A program made the translations under genes and the position numbers. Shown one piece after another: positions 42,801-50,664 of a stretch of DNA of 64,000 nucleotides. Source of the DNA: Planctomycetota bacterium (lineage in GTDB: Bacteria; Planctomycetota; Planctomycetia; Gemmatales; Gemmataceae). The notes beneath the pieces were generated by a model. It did no database searches. It was not told where the DNA came from and saw only the letters and a program-made list of their open reading frames with translations. The stretch is taken from assembly GCA_021413735.1 (NCBI GenBank), contig JAIOPV010000158.1, forward strand, positions 61,890 through 125,889, in the 5' to 3' direction. Position 1 is the stretch's first letter. The number at the start of each line of letters is the position of its first letter.

Positions 42801-45519
42801 GCCAACCAAGACCGTGTCGCCGACTTCCGTTGATGCTGCGACCCAAAAGCTGAACAGCGTCAAGGCAGCGACGGTCGGGAAGGCTCGTGTAACGTCACGG
42901 GACACCAAGCAAATCACTTCGCTTCCGATGACTATGACGAAGGCAGCAGGTGGGTTCGCCGGCGTCGGTTCGATAGTCGATGTTGTCGGCAGTCGCACTG
43001 TTGCGGGTAAGCGTGAAGTCATCACGATACTCCACCGGGTTGAGATCGCGAGCGTGAACCAAGCTCCGTCGAACGCTGCTGACATGAGTGCAGTTTCGTT
43101 CTCGCTGACCCAGGAGCAGTCGTCGGTCCTCGCTCTGGCCAGCACGCGCGGCTACAACATGGAGTTGCTGCTGCGTCATCCGGATGGCCCGGTCAATACG
43201 AACTACAGCATCGACCAGGTGAAACGGCTGTTGGGATACACCAGTCAACTCGATGGCTTCACGCTGTCAGCGGATGTTCAACTGCTCCGAAAATTCCTCG
43301 AAGGCCCCCTGCCCTTCGTCGTTCGTGAGTATGCCCACCAGCGTGACCCAGTTCTCGGCGAAGTCCGCAGCGATTTCACCGAAACGGTCTACTGGCACCC
43401 CGTTCTCGTGCTGCCCGATAGCGGCAAGGCCACCATCGAATTCCAGCTTTCCGATGACATCGCAAGGTATCAGGTGTTGGTCGCAGGTCACACCACGGAT
43501 GGCCGTATCGGCTCGATCACGAAGACCATCGAAGCCCGCAAACCGTTCAGCGTCGATCCAAAGTTGCCGTTGGAAATCTCGCACACAGATATCGTCGATG
43601 TCCCCGTTCGTGTGACTAATGACAGCGACGATCGCCGCATGGTGGCCCTGACCGTTGCCGCAAGTGGCCTCAAGGTGAGCGAACCGATTCAGGCTCCCTT
43701 CGATCTCGCCCCGAACGGCAAGAGTCGGCGGATTGTCCGCATGTCAGCCGATAAGCTCGAAGGCGAAGCGAGCGTGTTGGTCGCGGGGACGAGCAGCGGG
43801 GCCGAAGCTGACACGATTCATCGCGCTCTCCGTGTGGTGCCGGATGGCTTCCCAGGCGTCGGGTCGTTCAGCGACACGCTCGAACGTCGGGCAGGCGGAA
43901 TTGTCGTGCTGCCGAAAGATATTGTGCCAGGCTCGCTGAAAGTACGGTTGGAAGTCTATCCGACGTCGATGTCCGATCTCGTGAAGGGCCTTGATGGCAT
44001 GCTCCGCGAACCGACGGGTTGCTTCGAGCAGACATCGACGTCGAACTATCCCAACACGATGATCCTCGAATACATGAACCAGACGAACCAGACCAACCCC
44101 CAGACCACGATGCGGGCGAAGGACTTGCTCGCGAGGGGTTATGCTCGACTCACTTCGTTCGAGTGCCCGGACACACCGCGACGGATGCGGCAAGGGTTCG
44201 AGTGGTTCGGCGCTGCGGACCGCCAGCACGAGGCGCTCACCGCTTATGGTCTGCTTCAGTTCAAGGACATGGCCCGCGTTGCGGAGGTCGACCCGGTCCT
44301 CATCAGGCGAACGCAGGAGTTCTTACTGTCGCGGCGCGATGGCACCGGCGGCTTCCGACGTGGCCCAGACGGTCACAGTTTCGGCGCGGCTCCGACGCAC
44401 ACGGTCGATGCGTACATTGTCTGGGCGTTGGTCGAGAGCGACCCGGCCGACACCGAGAAGTTGCCGCTCACGAAAGAGATCGCGGCACTCAAGGCTGCGG
44501 CGATGCAAGACGATTCCGTCGGCGGAACGGATGCGTACTTCCTGGCGCTGACCGCGAACATTCTCCTCCACCGTGGTGACCGCGACACGGCCTACAAGTT
44601 GCTCGATCGCCTGCAACACAAGCACACGAAGGCCGGAGCCGTGACGGGAGCGGTCACGAGCATCACGCGATCGGGCGGTCGCGATCTGGAGATCGAAACC
44701 ACCGCGATCACGCTTCTCGGCTGGTTGCGTGCGAATCAGGCGAAGTACAACCAGACCATCAAGGAAGCGACGAAGTGGCTCAGTCAGCAGCGCGGCGGCT
44801 ATGGCATCTTCGGTTCAACGCAATCGACGATCATGGCGTTGAAGGCGTTGACCCTTTACGCACAGAAGTCGGGGCACCCAAGCGAAAGCGGCGAGATTCA
44901 AGTGCTGGTCGGCAGCAAGACTGCTGGCACACGAAAGTTCACCGAGAACGACCTCGACGTGATCGCGCTCGACATCGAGAAACCGGAAACGATCTTCAAG
45001 TCGGGAGAGGTGTCCCAGGTCGAGATCGTGACCGATGCGAAGCAGCCGTACCCGTTTGCTCTGAGCTGCACGTACACGACCCTGACGCCTGTGAGCGCCA
45101 AGGATTGCGCTGTGAAGATCGAGACGAAGTTGAGCAAGGTGACAGCAAACGAAGGCGACACGGTATCGCTCGCCGTGAGTCTTGATAACCTTCAGAAGCA
45201 AGGGCAAGGCATGGCGGTCGCGATCATCGGCATTCCAGCCGGAATGCAAGTGCCGACTGACATGAAACAGTTGACGGACCACCGTGAAAAGCAGCAAATC
45301 AGTTACTTCGAGATTCGCGGTCGGGAGTTGGTTCTTTACTGGCGAGAGATGGCTCCCGAAGCGAAGATTGAGCTGCACATCGACCTGGTGTGTACTGTAC
45401 CGGGCACGTATCGCGGGCCGGCGAGCCGCAGTTACCTTTACTACAACGCGGACCACAAGCACTGGGTCGAACCGCTAACGATCAAGATTGCGCCGATGGC
45501 CGACACTGTCGCGAAGTGA
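39880..45519 (+). CDS. Thioester-containing alpha-2-macroglobulin family protein with internal membrane segments
   Basis: 1879 residues from ATG 39880 (AGGA 5 nt upstream; the open frame to 39748 has no start signal). Membrane anchor 7-25, then a coiled coil (about 45-95). MG domains follow, with the A2M MG2 signature THLATDKPLYKPGETIRFRS at about 206. The thioester motif GCFEQ is intact (Cys1381, Gln1384), followed by the thioester-domain helices. Bacterial A2Ms trap proteases in the periplasm. Odd points: two extra membrane-helix candidates (about 858-880 and 893-914), then a run of seven glycines and a Pro/Thr/Ser-rich stretch where the bait region should be. A PBP1C gene, the usual neighbour in proteobacteria, is absent. 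Confidence 0.9.
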   Translation: MTISRKLWGVAASLLVLGGFAIWAAYELSGGADKSNYVATTRLALDNRQTELSRVTREQEAAERVARAALDAATASETEITKKQQVSLQLARETLKARGFVVRVTGPEQIQPGAPNKWRIETPHVDRTAGLPTQVEVTVKDAKDAELFKQTHDHPQGAISLELPTAFWAQVKPGSDLFLEVAAINDDNQKTVLAERIPLSRPTYITHLATDKPLYKPGETIRFRSLTLDRSSLRPVANDMHLSFRLRDPSDAVLPLDEGNGRLLSNLSVVLGPDKKPIRGIGVGEYELASDAAGGEYKLDLFEIAAGKELLLETRKFIVNKYVPDTFEKKLEFDGKSYGPGEYVQARVVVSRTAGGPMKDATANVLATVDGREIHKQDGAKFAIVNEGGTTKVVLNVRFQLPADIFDKAKKDTIPSASLSVNIQDGNDSEPIVRPIPLVTKNLLVEFFPEGGDMIDGLAGRVYFQVRTPLGKPADIKGFITDGTNQLLDVSTETDPENPGVNRGQGVFEFTPKTGTKYFLKLTSPAGIIEPTKDGFRLPTAKADGIAMTTLDAVTDRGSAIRVKLQVSQGPKTLHVGAYTRGRLIGHQRLEVEAGKPVEVKLQGDDVTGGVTRVTVFEEPKAEGAGRAQLIPRAERLVYRKPGEQLMLNVNPDKTRYMPGGKVRLELSAFNEKDTPTPAILMVGVVNQSVITMADNKTDRLMPTHFLLSGEVKHPAELEHADFLLTDHPKAGKTLDLLLGTQGWRRFAEQNGRPLDPADKSDVERMLVAHGQEPSAPVELFKLEQQRLNAEYRPGIEQATLRRGLADRDWKITQDPNVPGLASEVASARTFFRLAEQQHKAAVAELEQFKAKVSEGGQWLLLHGVIFGLVFMAVLSLMSMSATKPAGWRRPFHAGIASVGVCSLVFFVVAGLGKNANMTFSKIGSAIDGGGGGGGEFAASSPPARRTVMLFEASPPRNQVYPENRPSETKSDPTPTKTVSPTSVDAATQKLNSVKAATVGKARVTSRDTKQITSLPMTMTKAAGGFAGVGSIVDVVGSRTVAGKREVITILHRVEIASVNQAPSNAADMSAVSFSLTQEQSSVLALASTRGYNMELLLRHPDGPVNTNYSIDQVKRLLGYTSQLDGFTLSADVQLLRKFLEGPLPFVVREYAHQRDPVLGEVRSDFTETVYWHPVLVLPDSGKATIEFQLSDDIARYQVLVAGHTTDGRIGSITKTIEARKPFSVDPKLPLEISHTDIVDVPVRVTNDSDDRRMVALTVAASGLKVSEPIQAPFDLAPNGKSRRIVRMSADKLEGEASVLVAGTSSGAEADTIHRALRVVPDGFPGVGSFSDTLERRAGGIVVLPKDIVPGSLKVRLEVYPTSMSDLVKGLDGMLREPTGCFEQTSTSNYPNTMILEYMNQTNQTNPQTTMRAKDLLARGYARLTSFECPDTPRRMRQGFEWFGAADRQHEALTAYGLLQFKDMARVAEVDPVLIRRTQEFLLSRRDGTGGFRRGPDGHSFGAAPTHTVDAYIVWALVESDPADTEKLPLTKEIAALKAAAMQDDSVGGTDAYFLALTANILLHRGDRDTAYKLLDRLQHKHTKAGAVTGAVTSITRSGGRDLEIETTAITLLGWLRANQAKYNQTIKEATKWLSQQRGGYGIFGSTQSTIMALKALTLYAQKSGHPSESGEIQVLVGSKTAGTRKFTENDLDVIALDIEKPETIFKSGEVSQVEIVTDAKQPYPFALSCTYTTLTPVSAKDCAVKIETKLSKVTANEGDTVSLAVSLDNLQKQGQGMAVAIIGIPAGMQVPTDMKQLTDHREKQQISYFEIRGRELVLYWREMAPEAKIELHIDLVCTVPGTYRGPASRSYLYYNADHKHWVEPLTIKIAPMADTVAK

Positions 45520-45540
45520 ATCCTGCGGGTGAGAAAAACA

Positions 45541-45571
45541 AGGGCTTACGGGATTGCTCGCCGTAAGCCCT
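45541..45571 (+). terminator. Terminator-like hairpin after the macroglobulin gene
   Basis: AGGGCTTACGG (45541-45551) and CCGTAAGCCCT (45561-45571) are exact reverse complements around a 9-nt loop, 22 nt past the stop, followed by TGTCGTTTC. Confidence 0.65.
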
Positions 45572-45579
45572 GTCGTTTC

Positions 45580-45638
45580 AAGATGCCGAGGAGAGGACTT
45601 GAACCTCCACGCCCTTGCGAGCGCTAGAACCTGAATCT
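45580..45638 (-). repeat. attL: displaced tRNA-Leu 3' half
   Basis: Exact copy of 50851-50909. It starts in the anticodon loop (AGATTCAGGTT, read on the minus strand) and runs through the variable arm and T arm to the acceptor end. It is the original chromosomal 3' end of the tRNA gene left behind at integration. Confidence 0.85.
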
Positions 45639-45696
45639 GCGTTCGCTCCTTCACGAATGCCTTAATTTCAAGCATTTCATGAATCCGAACCACTGT

Positions 45697-45726
45697 AGGG
45701 CAGTGAATTCGGGGCAGTGAATTCGG
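45697..45726 (+). repeat. Two tandem copies of the GGGGCAGTGAATTCGG repeat (left end)
   Basis: Copies at 45697-45711 and 45711-45726 with a 14-bp period, directly before the integrase gene and overlapping its possible GTG 45717. The same repeat occurs four times near the right end (50704-50776). The position near both element ends suggests arm-type binding sites for the integrase or excisionase, or an autoregulatory operator. Confidence 0.55.
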
Positions 45727-45746
45727 CGTTGCCAAAGGGTAATCCA

Positions 45747-46781
45747 ATGGCAAGGCAAGTCGCAGGCGCATGGTTTCGAGCATCCAAAAACACATGGTAT
45801 GCCACGGTCAACGGGAAGAGCGTATCGCTTGGGATTCGTGGTGAAGAACACGAAAGAGAAGCAACGAAGGCTTGGCACAAACTCATGTCTGCCGAACCAG
45901 TGGTGAAATTGGAACCCAAGCCCGTTCCTGAACCAACCACGTTGACCGTGAAGGCATTGGTTTCCGCGTTCCTTATGGACGCCGAAATGCGACTGAAGGC
46001 GTCAACGGTGGCAACGTATCGGCACGACCTGGAAGAGTTCGCGGCAACGTTTGGGAAGCTGGAAGCGAGCAACATCACGCATCAGGCAATTACCAAATGG
46101 CTTCATGGATTGAAGGTCAACAACACCACAAAAGGAATTCGCATTCGGTCGGTGTCGGCTTGCTTTGGGTGGGCATCCAAGAATGACTTGATCGGCATAA
46201 ACCCCGTGAGGAAAGTGTCCAAGCCGAAATCTCAATCACGAGCGGAGCAAGCAATCATCCTTGACGCCGATCACGCGAAGCTGATGGCAGTCGCGACGAC
46301 CGATTTTAAGCTCGTGCTTCGCGTTCTCCACGCCACTGGATGCCGACCGGGAGAGGTCGGAAAGATCACTGCCGACTCGTTTGATGCGGTCAACGCGGTC
46401 GTGAAGTTGGTCGAACACAAGAGTGATAAGACTGGCAAGCCACGGCTCATTTTCCTTCCGCTTGATATTTGCGAATTGCTCAAGGCACAACTGGCAAGGT
46501 TCGCGGCGGGGTCACTCTTGAGGTCGAAAAACGGGGTAGCCTGGACAGGTCGAAGCATCACGCAAGCCATGATGCGGCTTCGCCGGAAAACGGGCATCCA
46601 GTCCATCAGCTACGGATATCGCCATTCCTTCGCGACGACGGCATTGAGCAAGGGCGTGCCCGATGCCCACGTTGCCGCATTGTTGGGGCATTCTTCAACC
46701 GCAATGCTTCACAAACATTACTCCCATCTGACCGCACATGCGGGGGTTTTGCGTGATGCTTTGGCGAAGGTCAAAGCATGA
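45747..46781 (+). CDS. Tyrosine recombinase / phage-type integrase
   Basis: 344 residues from ATG 45747, with AAAGGG 7 nt upstream. An N-terminal DNA-binding part (WYATVNGKSVSLGIRG), SAM-like core-binding domain (about 75-165) and catalytic domain follow. Catalytic residues: Arg200 in ATGCRPGEVGK, Arg292 in YGYRHSFAT (the usual His of HxxR is Tyr here), LGHSS (about 313-317), and nucleophile Tyr325 in HKHYSHL. It cuts and rejoins the tRNA-Leu attachment sites. It converges with and overlaps the primase/helicase gene by 11 bp. Confidence 0.92.
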   Translation: MARQVAGAWFRASKNTWYATVNGKSVSLGIRGEEHEREATKAWHKLMSAEPVVKLEPKPVPEPTTLTVKALVSAFLMDAEMRLKASTVATYRHDLEEFAATFGKLEASNITHQAITKWLHGLKVNNTTKGIRIRSVSACFGWASKNDLIGINPVRKVSKPKSQSRAEQAIILDADHAKLMAVATTDFKLVLRVLHATGCRPGEVGKITADSFDAVNAVVKLVEHKSDKTGKPRLIFLPLDICELLKAQLARFAAGSLLRSKNGVAWTGRSITQAMMRLRRKTGIQSISYGYRHSFATTALSKGVPDAHVAALLGHSSTAMLHKHYSHLTAHAGVLRDALAKVKA

Positions 46782-48714
46782 GCCGCAACTCAGGCTGAAA
46801 GGCTTGTGTGGCTTGCCGGATGGCTTCGGGGATGGGGGATGGGGCTTTAACAAACACACACTCCCCCTCCTTGACGAACTTTCCACCCATCGCACGAACT
46901 TGGGCGACCAATTCCACCAACGGCATCGGGAAGGAAGGAATTATCTCTGAGCCTGATTCGGAGATAATTCCCGAATCGGGAAGGAAGGAATTATCTTTTG
47001 GCTCAGAGATCGTTCCCAGAAAGATAATTCCTTCCTTCCCGTCATCGCCAGCGACGGGAATTATCTCCGAATCACACTTCAAAGAGATAATTCCTTCCCG
47101 GAGATCTTTCCCGCCACCAAACCAGCGTTCCGAGGGTTTGGTTTTCCCGGCTTCCTTGACGACGTGCGCCAAACCCTCATCTTCCAGCCACGCCAATGCC
47201 CCTTCAATCGAATCGGCGTTCTGGTGGCGAAACGCTCGAAGCATATCGCTTCGCGTCATGCCGGGAGTGGCGTGAATGGCTTTCGCCAATTTTGAGGTGA
47301 ATGGCTCAGACTCTTCTTGAGGGGGGAGTGTGGTGTGTTTGTTATCGCCATAACCTTCAAACACGCTTTTAGCTGACGACTCGCAATATGCCCAGACTGC
47401 AAGCGCCGCCCTCAAATGCTCAATTTCAATTAAATTTGAACCATCGATTAAAGCATAGATTAAAGCAATTCGCATCACTTGAGGACGCGCACGCTCGACC
47501 GCCTTGCCGAACGCTCCCGGCTTGCTTTCGGCAAGCATGGGATAGACGCTTTCCCATAAAGCATTTGCCTCATTAGAACGTTTAATATGACCCATATTTT
47601 TAGCCTGTCTGATGGCTTCAGCCAACGGCTTCACGAATGGATCAAGCACGCTAATATCGCCACCGTGAGGAAGAAGCCGAGATCGCTTGACCTCACACCA
47701 AAGGATGCGATTTGCGAAGCCATTGGCGACCTCCGTTCCTTTCCCGAAACAAGCTGCCAATTCCTCACGGGTAATGTGGGTGAGCAGTGAAATGTGCGTG
47801 TCGGAAGCTCGCAACTTGCTCTTGCCTCTCGTTAATACTTCGAGTGTTTGACCATCCCACGCCGCCCGAATCAGTGGCGACAAGGTATTCCCTTCCCGTC
47901 GCATCGCTGTAATCGGTTTCGCAAATTCAGTCTCAAGTGCAAGCAATCTTTTGTCTGTCGCTCCTTTTTTGACCTTAAAACCCTGAACTGAGCCTTCTTT
48001 GTCGTCAGGCTCAAGTTCCTCATCTTTCAAACGATCTACCAATCCTTCGCCTGAAGATAAGCCATAAGTGACGCAGTGTTCGACCCATTCGGGGTCAGCA
48101 TGATCCATAATCCATCGGACAACACCCCATGCTTGACCTTTTCCAGAAGCCGTATCCCCGACCAAACTTGCGAATATATTCGAGCCGTGAGATTCTGCCC
48201 CGACCTTAAATTTTGGGCGTGGTCCGACCGCGTTTCCTATTGCACATAATAAGCTAATAAGAATGCCAATCGGGTCAGCTTCCGTCTCAGGCTCAATAGT
48301 TTTAACAATTGATCCGATCAACCCATAATAAGCGTCGGGATTGATTGCATTAACAGACACTCCACATTTCACTTCCGACGATGGGAAAGATTGGAAGGAA
48401 GGAATTATCTCTGAGTCTTGACCAGAGATCATTCCCGAATCCGCGTCCGGGAAAGATTTCCGGGAAGGAATTATCTCAGAGACTGATTCCAAAAAGATAA
48501 TTCCTTCCTTCCCGTTGGGAATTATCTCTGTGAAGTCTGAGCAAGAGATAATTCCTTCCTTCCCGCTCGATATCGGAAAACCGATATCGGGGAATCGAGG
48601 GGGTGAGTTGGTGGTTTGTTCGTGCTTCCTGAAAAGGTCACGAACTGTTCGTTCCGTTTCGACCTCAGGAAAAGGCGGATCACAACGCGAAGCCCACGCC
48701 AAAGCGAGAGGCAC
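46771..48714 (-). CDS. DUF3987-type primase/helicase, C-terminal piece of a frameshifted gene
   Basis: 647 residues if started at the GTG 48714, but that codon lies inside a longer open frame that continues without a stop to about 49076, so it is a continuation of the primase piece at 49064-49438. The frame holds KADGGYVIIPPSRHKSGSKY and GVGEGQRNAVLCRLAGIHIA (end of primase), then the DUF3987 ATPase with P-loop GDTASGKGQAW and FANRILWCEV. The N-terminal linker and the C-terminal tail carry in-frame palindromic repeats (positions 46928-47112 and 48383-48564). Likely the element's replication helicase. It may be inactive unless the frameshift is bypassed. Confidence 0.7.
   Translation of the reverse strand: MPLALAWASRCDPPFPEVETERTVRDLFRKHEQTTNSPPRFPDIGFPISSGKEGIISCSDFTEIIPNGKEGIIFLESVSEIIPSRKSFPDADSGMISGQDSEIIPSFQSFPSSEVKCGVSVNAINPDAYYGLIGSIVKTIEPETEADPIGILISLLCAIGNAVGPRPKFKVGAESHGSNIFASLVGDTASGKGQAWGVVRWIMDHADPEWVEHCVTYGLSSGEGLVDRLKDEELEPDDKEGSVQGFKVKKGATDKRLLALETEFAKPITAMRREGNTLSPLIRAAWDGQTLEVLTRGKSKLRASDTHISLLTHITREELAACFGKGTEVANGFANRILWCEVKRSRLLPHGGDISVLDPFVKPLAEAIRQAKNMGHIKRSNEANALWESVYPMLAESKPGAFGKAVERARPQVMRIALIYALIDGSNLIEIEHLRAALAVWAYCESSAKSVFEGYGDNKHTTLPPQEESEPFTSKLAKAIHATPGMTRSDMLRAFRHQNADSIEGALAWLEDEGLAHVVKEAGKTKPSERWFGGGKDLREGIISLKCDSEIIPVAGDDGKEGIIFLGTISEPKDNSFLPDSGIISESGSEIIPSFPMPLVELVAQVRAMGGKFVKEGECVFVKAPSPIPEAIRQATQAFQPELRLML
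46928..47112. repeat. Palindromic repeat cluster inside the helicase gene (C-terminal end)
   Basis: Six copies of the core GGAATTATCT or its complement AGATAATTCC, arranged as inverted pairs. The clearest is a perfect 20-bp pair at 46978-46997 and 47021-47040. In translation it gives repeated EGIISxxxxSEIIPSF units. A matching cluster is at 48383-48564. Confidence 0.75.
48383..48564. repeat. Palindromic repeat cluster inside the helicase gene (N-terminal linker)
   Basis: Five exact and one degenerate copies of the GGAATTATCT core in inverted pairs, the same family as 46928-47112. It encodes GKEGIISCSDFTEIIPNGKE-like units between the primase end and the helicase domain. Confidence 0.75.
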
Positions 48715-49063
48715 AACGTTTTGAAGCTGTTCGCCCCTCGCAATGTGGATTCCAGCGAGGCGACAAAGAACGGCATTTCGTTGACCTTCGCCTACGCCCT
48801 TCGCCGTGGCTAAATCCTCACCACCAACTACTAATTGGAAGCCGTGCGATCCATTAGGCTGAGATTTCGACGCGTGGCTTTTAATAATATGAATAAGCTG
48901 TTCAGGAAGTGTAGCCAGAGGCGTATTAATTGGCGTAATCCAAGTATACTTACTTCCTGATTTGTGGCGTGAAGGTGGAATTATTACATAACCACCATCG
49001 GCTTTGAAATCAATCCCCTCTCGGAAGCCTGTTCGACTGCCAAAAGATATGCCGTCAGGAAGC

Positions 49064-49438
49064 TTAAAATAAAAAATGAACCCCTCCTGAACCTGTTTGT
49101 ACGCTTAAAGTTTCTTCCAGATCAGTTGGAGCCTCTACAATTAGTTTTTGCCATGAAAATTCCCCATTATGGCGAGGGTCAATATCCACAACACCAACAC
49201 CACGACCCGTGGCAATTGCCCAATTCGATTGACCTTCAAATTCGCCAAACCAGCCACGAATGATATCAGGATTTCGTGTCGCATCCTTCACACCATTCAA
49301 ACAGAGAGGATGCTTTCCAATATCCTTACAGTCAGGCTTCCCGCAAGTGCAAATGCCATCTATTGAATCTACGCTATGACAAGGAAAAATACGATAGCCC
49401 AAACTCGCAATTTGTAATAATTGTTCTAATATATTCAT
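49064..49438 (-). CDS. Bifunctional primase-polymerase (prim-pol) domain, N-terminal piece, frameshifted
   Basis: 124 residues from ATG 49436-49438 with GGAG 7 nt upstream (a longer frame to 49486 lacks a start signal). It reads LGYRIFPCHSVDSIDGICTC, CGKPDCKDIGKHPL, NWAIATGRGVGVVDIDPRHNGE and LSVQTGSGGVHFLF, the N-terminal prim-pol (PF09250) pattern with the metal-site D-x-D. It stops at a six-A run (49071-49076); removing one base restores the frame through KLPDGISFGSRTGFREGID into the helicase piece, so the ancestral protein was about 890 residues. It is downstream of the small protein gene with a 75-bp gap. Confidence 0.75.
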   Translation of the reverse strand: MNILEQLLQIASLGYRIFPCHSVDSIDGICTCGKPDCKDIGKHPLCLNGVKDATRNPDIIRGWFGEFEGQSNWAIATGRGVGVVDIDPRHNGEFSWQKLIVEAPTDLEETLSVQTGSGGVHFLF

Positions 49439-49513
49439 ATAACTCCATGATGTAGTTTCTAAGGAATAGAGGGATATCACACGCAAAGTGATATCCCTCT
49501 TGTGTTTATGTGC

Positions 49514-49864
49514 TTACGCTGTCGGCAAGGTTGAAATGCTGGTGATCCGAGCGCCGCCCTTCTCGCCTGATTCAACCACAATGAGCCGTTTTTGCCCATA
49601 AAAAGGCTCAATATCGACAGCAACGCCCACAGTGATTGGCTTTCCAACCACGCCGGAAAGGAACCTTCCTGCCTTATTTTGTGGCGTGGGATTGTTTCCT
49701 GAAAATGCTGTAATTCGTGAGCCTGAGGCTTGACCGGAAACGATAGTAAATTGCCATTTCAATCCCGGACCATATTCGCTACTGCTGTTCTCAATCGAAT
49801 CAAATGTAGCTACATAACTTCCAGGCTGAACGCTCCCGTTTGTCGGTGTTAAAATTATCCCCAT
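49514..49864 (-). CDS. Small element protein, possible single-stranded-DNA-binding accessory protein
   Basis: 116 residues from ATG 49862-49864 (AGGA 8 nt upstream). Beta-rich: SVQPGSYVATFDSIENSSSE, YGPGLKWQFTIVSGQ, ITAFSGN, AGRFLSGVVGK, and KRLIVVES. The layout (short barrel-like strands with G-P-G-L-K-W) resembles small phage-type proteins found beside DUF3987 primases, which bind ssDNA or help replication. I cannot name the family, so this is inference from context. It overlaps nothing and ends 75 bp before the primase start; the HTH gene stops 1 bp upstream. Confidence 0.6.
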   Translation of the reverse strand: MGIILTPTNGSVQPGSYVATFDSIENSSSEYGPGLKWQFTIVSGQASGSRITAFSGNNPTPQNKAGRFLSGVVGKPITVGVAVDIEPFYGQKRLIVVESGEKGGARITSISTLPTA

Positions 49865-49865
49865 A

Positions 49866-50063
49866 TTAAATCTTCCTTTCGTTGGTTGTTTTCGGTACAA
49901 TTGCTGCCGATTTGACATTCATTTCGAGGTCACTTGGCGTAAAGCGAACGCCTTGACCTAATTTCGAGCCAGTTATTAACCCCGCTCGAATCAATCTGTT
50001 TAGGGTCGCGATGCTTACCCTAAGATAAGCACATGCTTCTTGTTTGGTCATTAATGGTATCAT
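49866..50063 (-). CDS. Excisionase-like helix-turn-helix protein
   Basis: 65 residues from ATG 50061-50063, preceded by AAGGAG 5 nt upstream. MTKQEACAYLRVSIATLNRLIRAGLI is the MerR/excisionase-type (HTH_17) winged helix-turn-helix; TGSKLGQGVRFTPSDLEM is the wing. Such proteins direct excision or regulate the element's own operon. First gene of the leftward operon (this, small protein, primase). Confidence 0.8.
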   Translation of the reverse strand: MIPLMTKQEACAYLRVSIATLNRLIRAGLITGSKLGQGVRFTPSDLEMNVKSAAIVPKTTNERKI

Positions 50064-50664
50064 GTTGCTCCTTTCTGTTAATCAATACGACTCACCATGA
50101 ATCGCTTGTCGCCAACAACTCTAGACAGAGATCACCCGAATGCAAATCCGCCACTGAAAAATCGTGAATCTCATCAATTTTTAATAAACACCGCAGACAG
50201 CCATATACGATTTGCAAATTAAGAATGCGACACATTCAAACCGATATCACGATAATAACCGTTCGGGCGTTCTAGGGTCGCGTCCAGGGCAACGAAAGGC
50301 AAACGGATGGCAATCGGGTCGGACTGGATGCCGTTCGGCGATTCTAGGGGCATTTAATCGCGATTCTGGGCATGGGTGGGGGCAATAGGAGTGATTGTTT
50401 GTGATCTTGACATAGAAGACGCACCGCTTCGTGCGTTGGAAGTGTACACTGAAATTAGAAAGTCTATATTGTTGTATAAACTTTTGATAATCCACCGCTA
50501 GACCACACTGCACCCAGGCGGCACGCAAACTTGTGGGTTTTGAAACTCCACTGTTGCGAGCATGTTGTTGGCGACCCTACAGTGTCCCGAGTTTTGGCGA
50601 GCCGAGATTCTAACGGGTTAAATAATAATAATTGTTTTAATAATTCGTGCTTTGGTCAAGAATT
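50064..50664. other. AT-rich non-coding region of the element, possible origin or control region
   Basis: No gene is supported; the longest frame (50247-50528, minus) has no family features. Visible: two 20-bp imperfect direct repeats (50259-50278 and 50331-50350, CCGTTCGG...TTCTAGGG), a small hairpin with arms ACGCAC/GTGCGT at 50419-50436, and a perfect 10-bp palindrome AGTGTACACT at 50441-50450. Sits upstream of the HTH gene, so repeats and palindrome may be a replication or operator region. Confidence 0.4.

Noticed and set aside
46928..48564. CRISPR-like array
   Set aside because: Repeats are inverted and irregularly spaced, lie inside a coding frame, and there are no cas genes.
49064..49085. 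HIV-like slippery heptamer T TTT TTA at the primase frameshift
   Set aside because: It is in the right phase for -1 slippage, but the restored frame needs +1 (skip one base), so programmed -1 frameshifting would not join the two pieces.
50247..50528. 93-residue minus-strand frame in the element
   Set aside because: Cys/His/Pro-rich without a motif, no Shine-Dalgarno, and it covers the direct repeats and palindrome.
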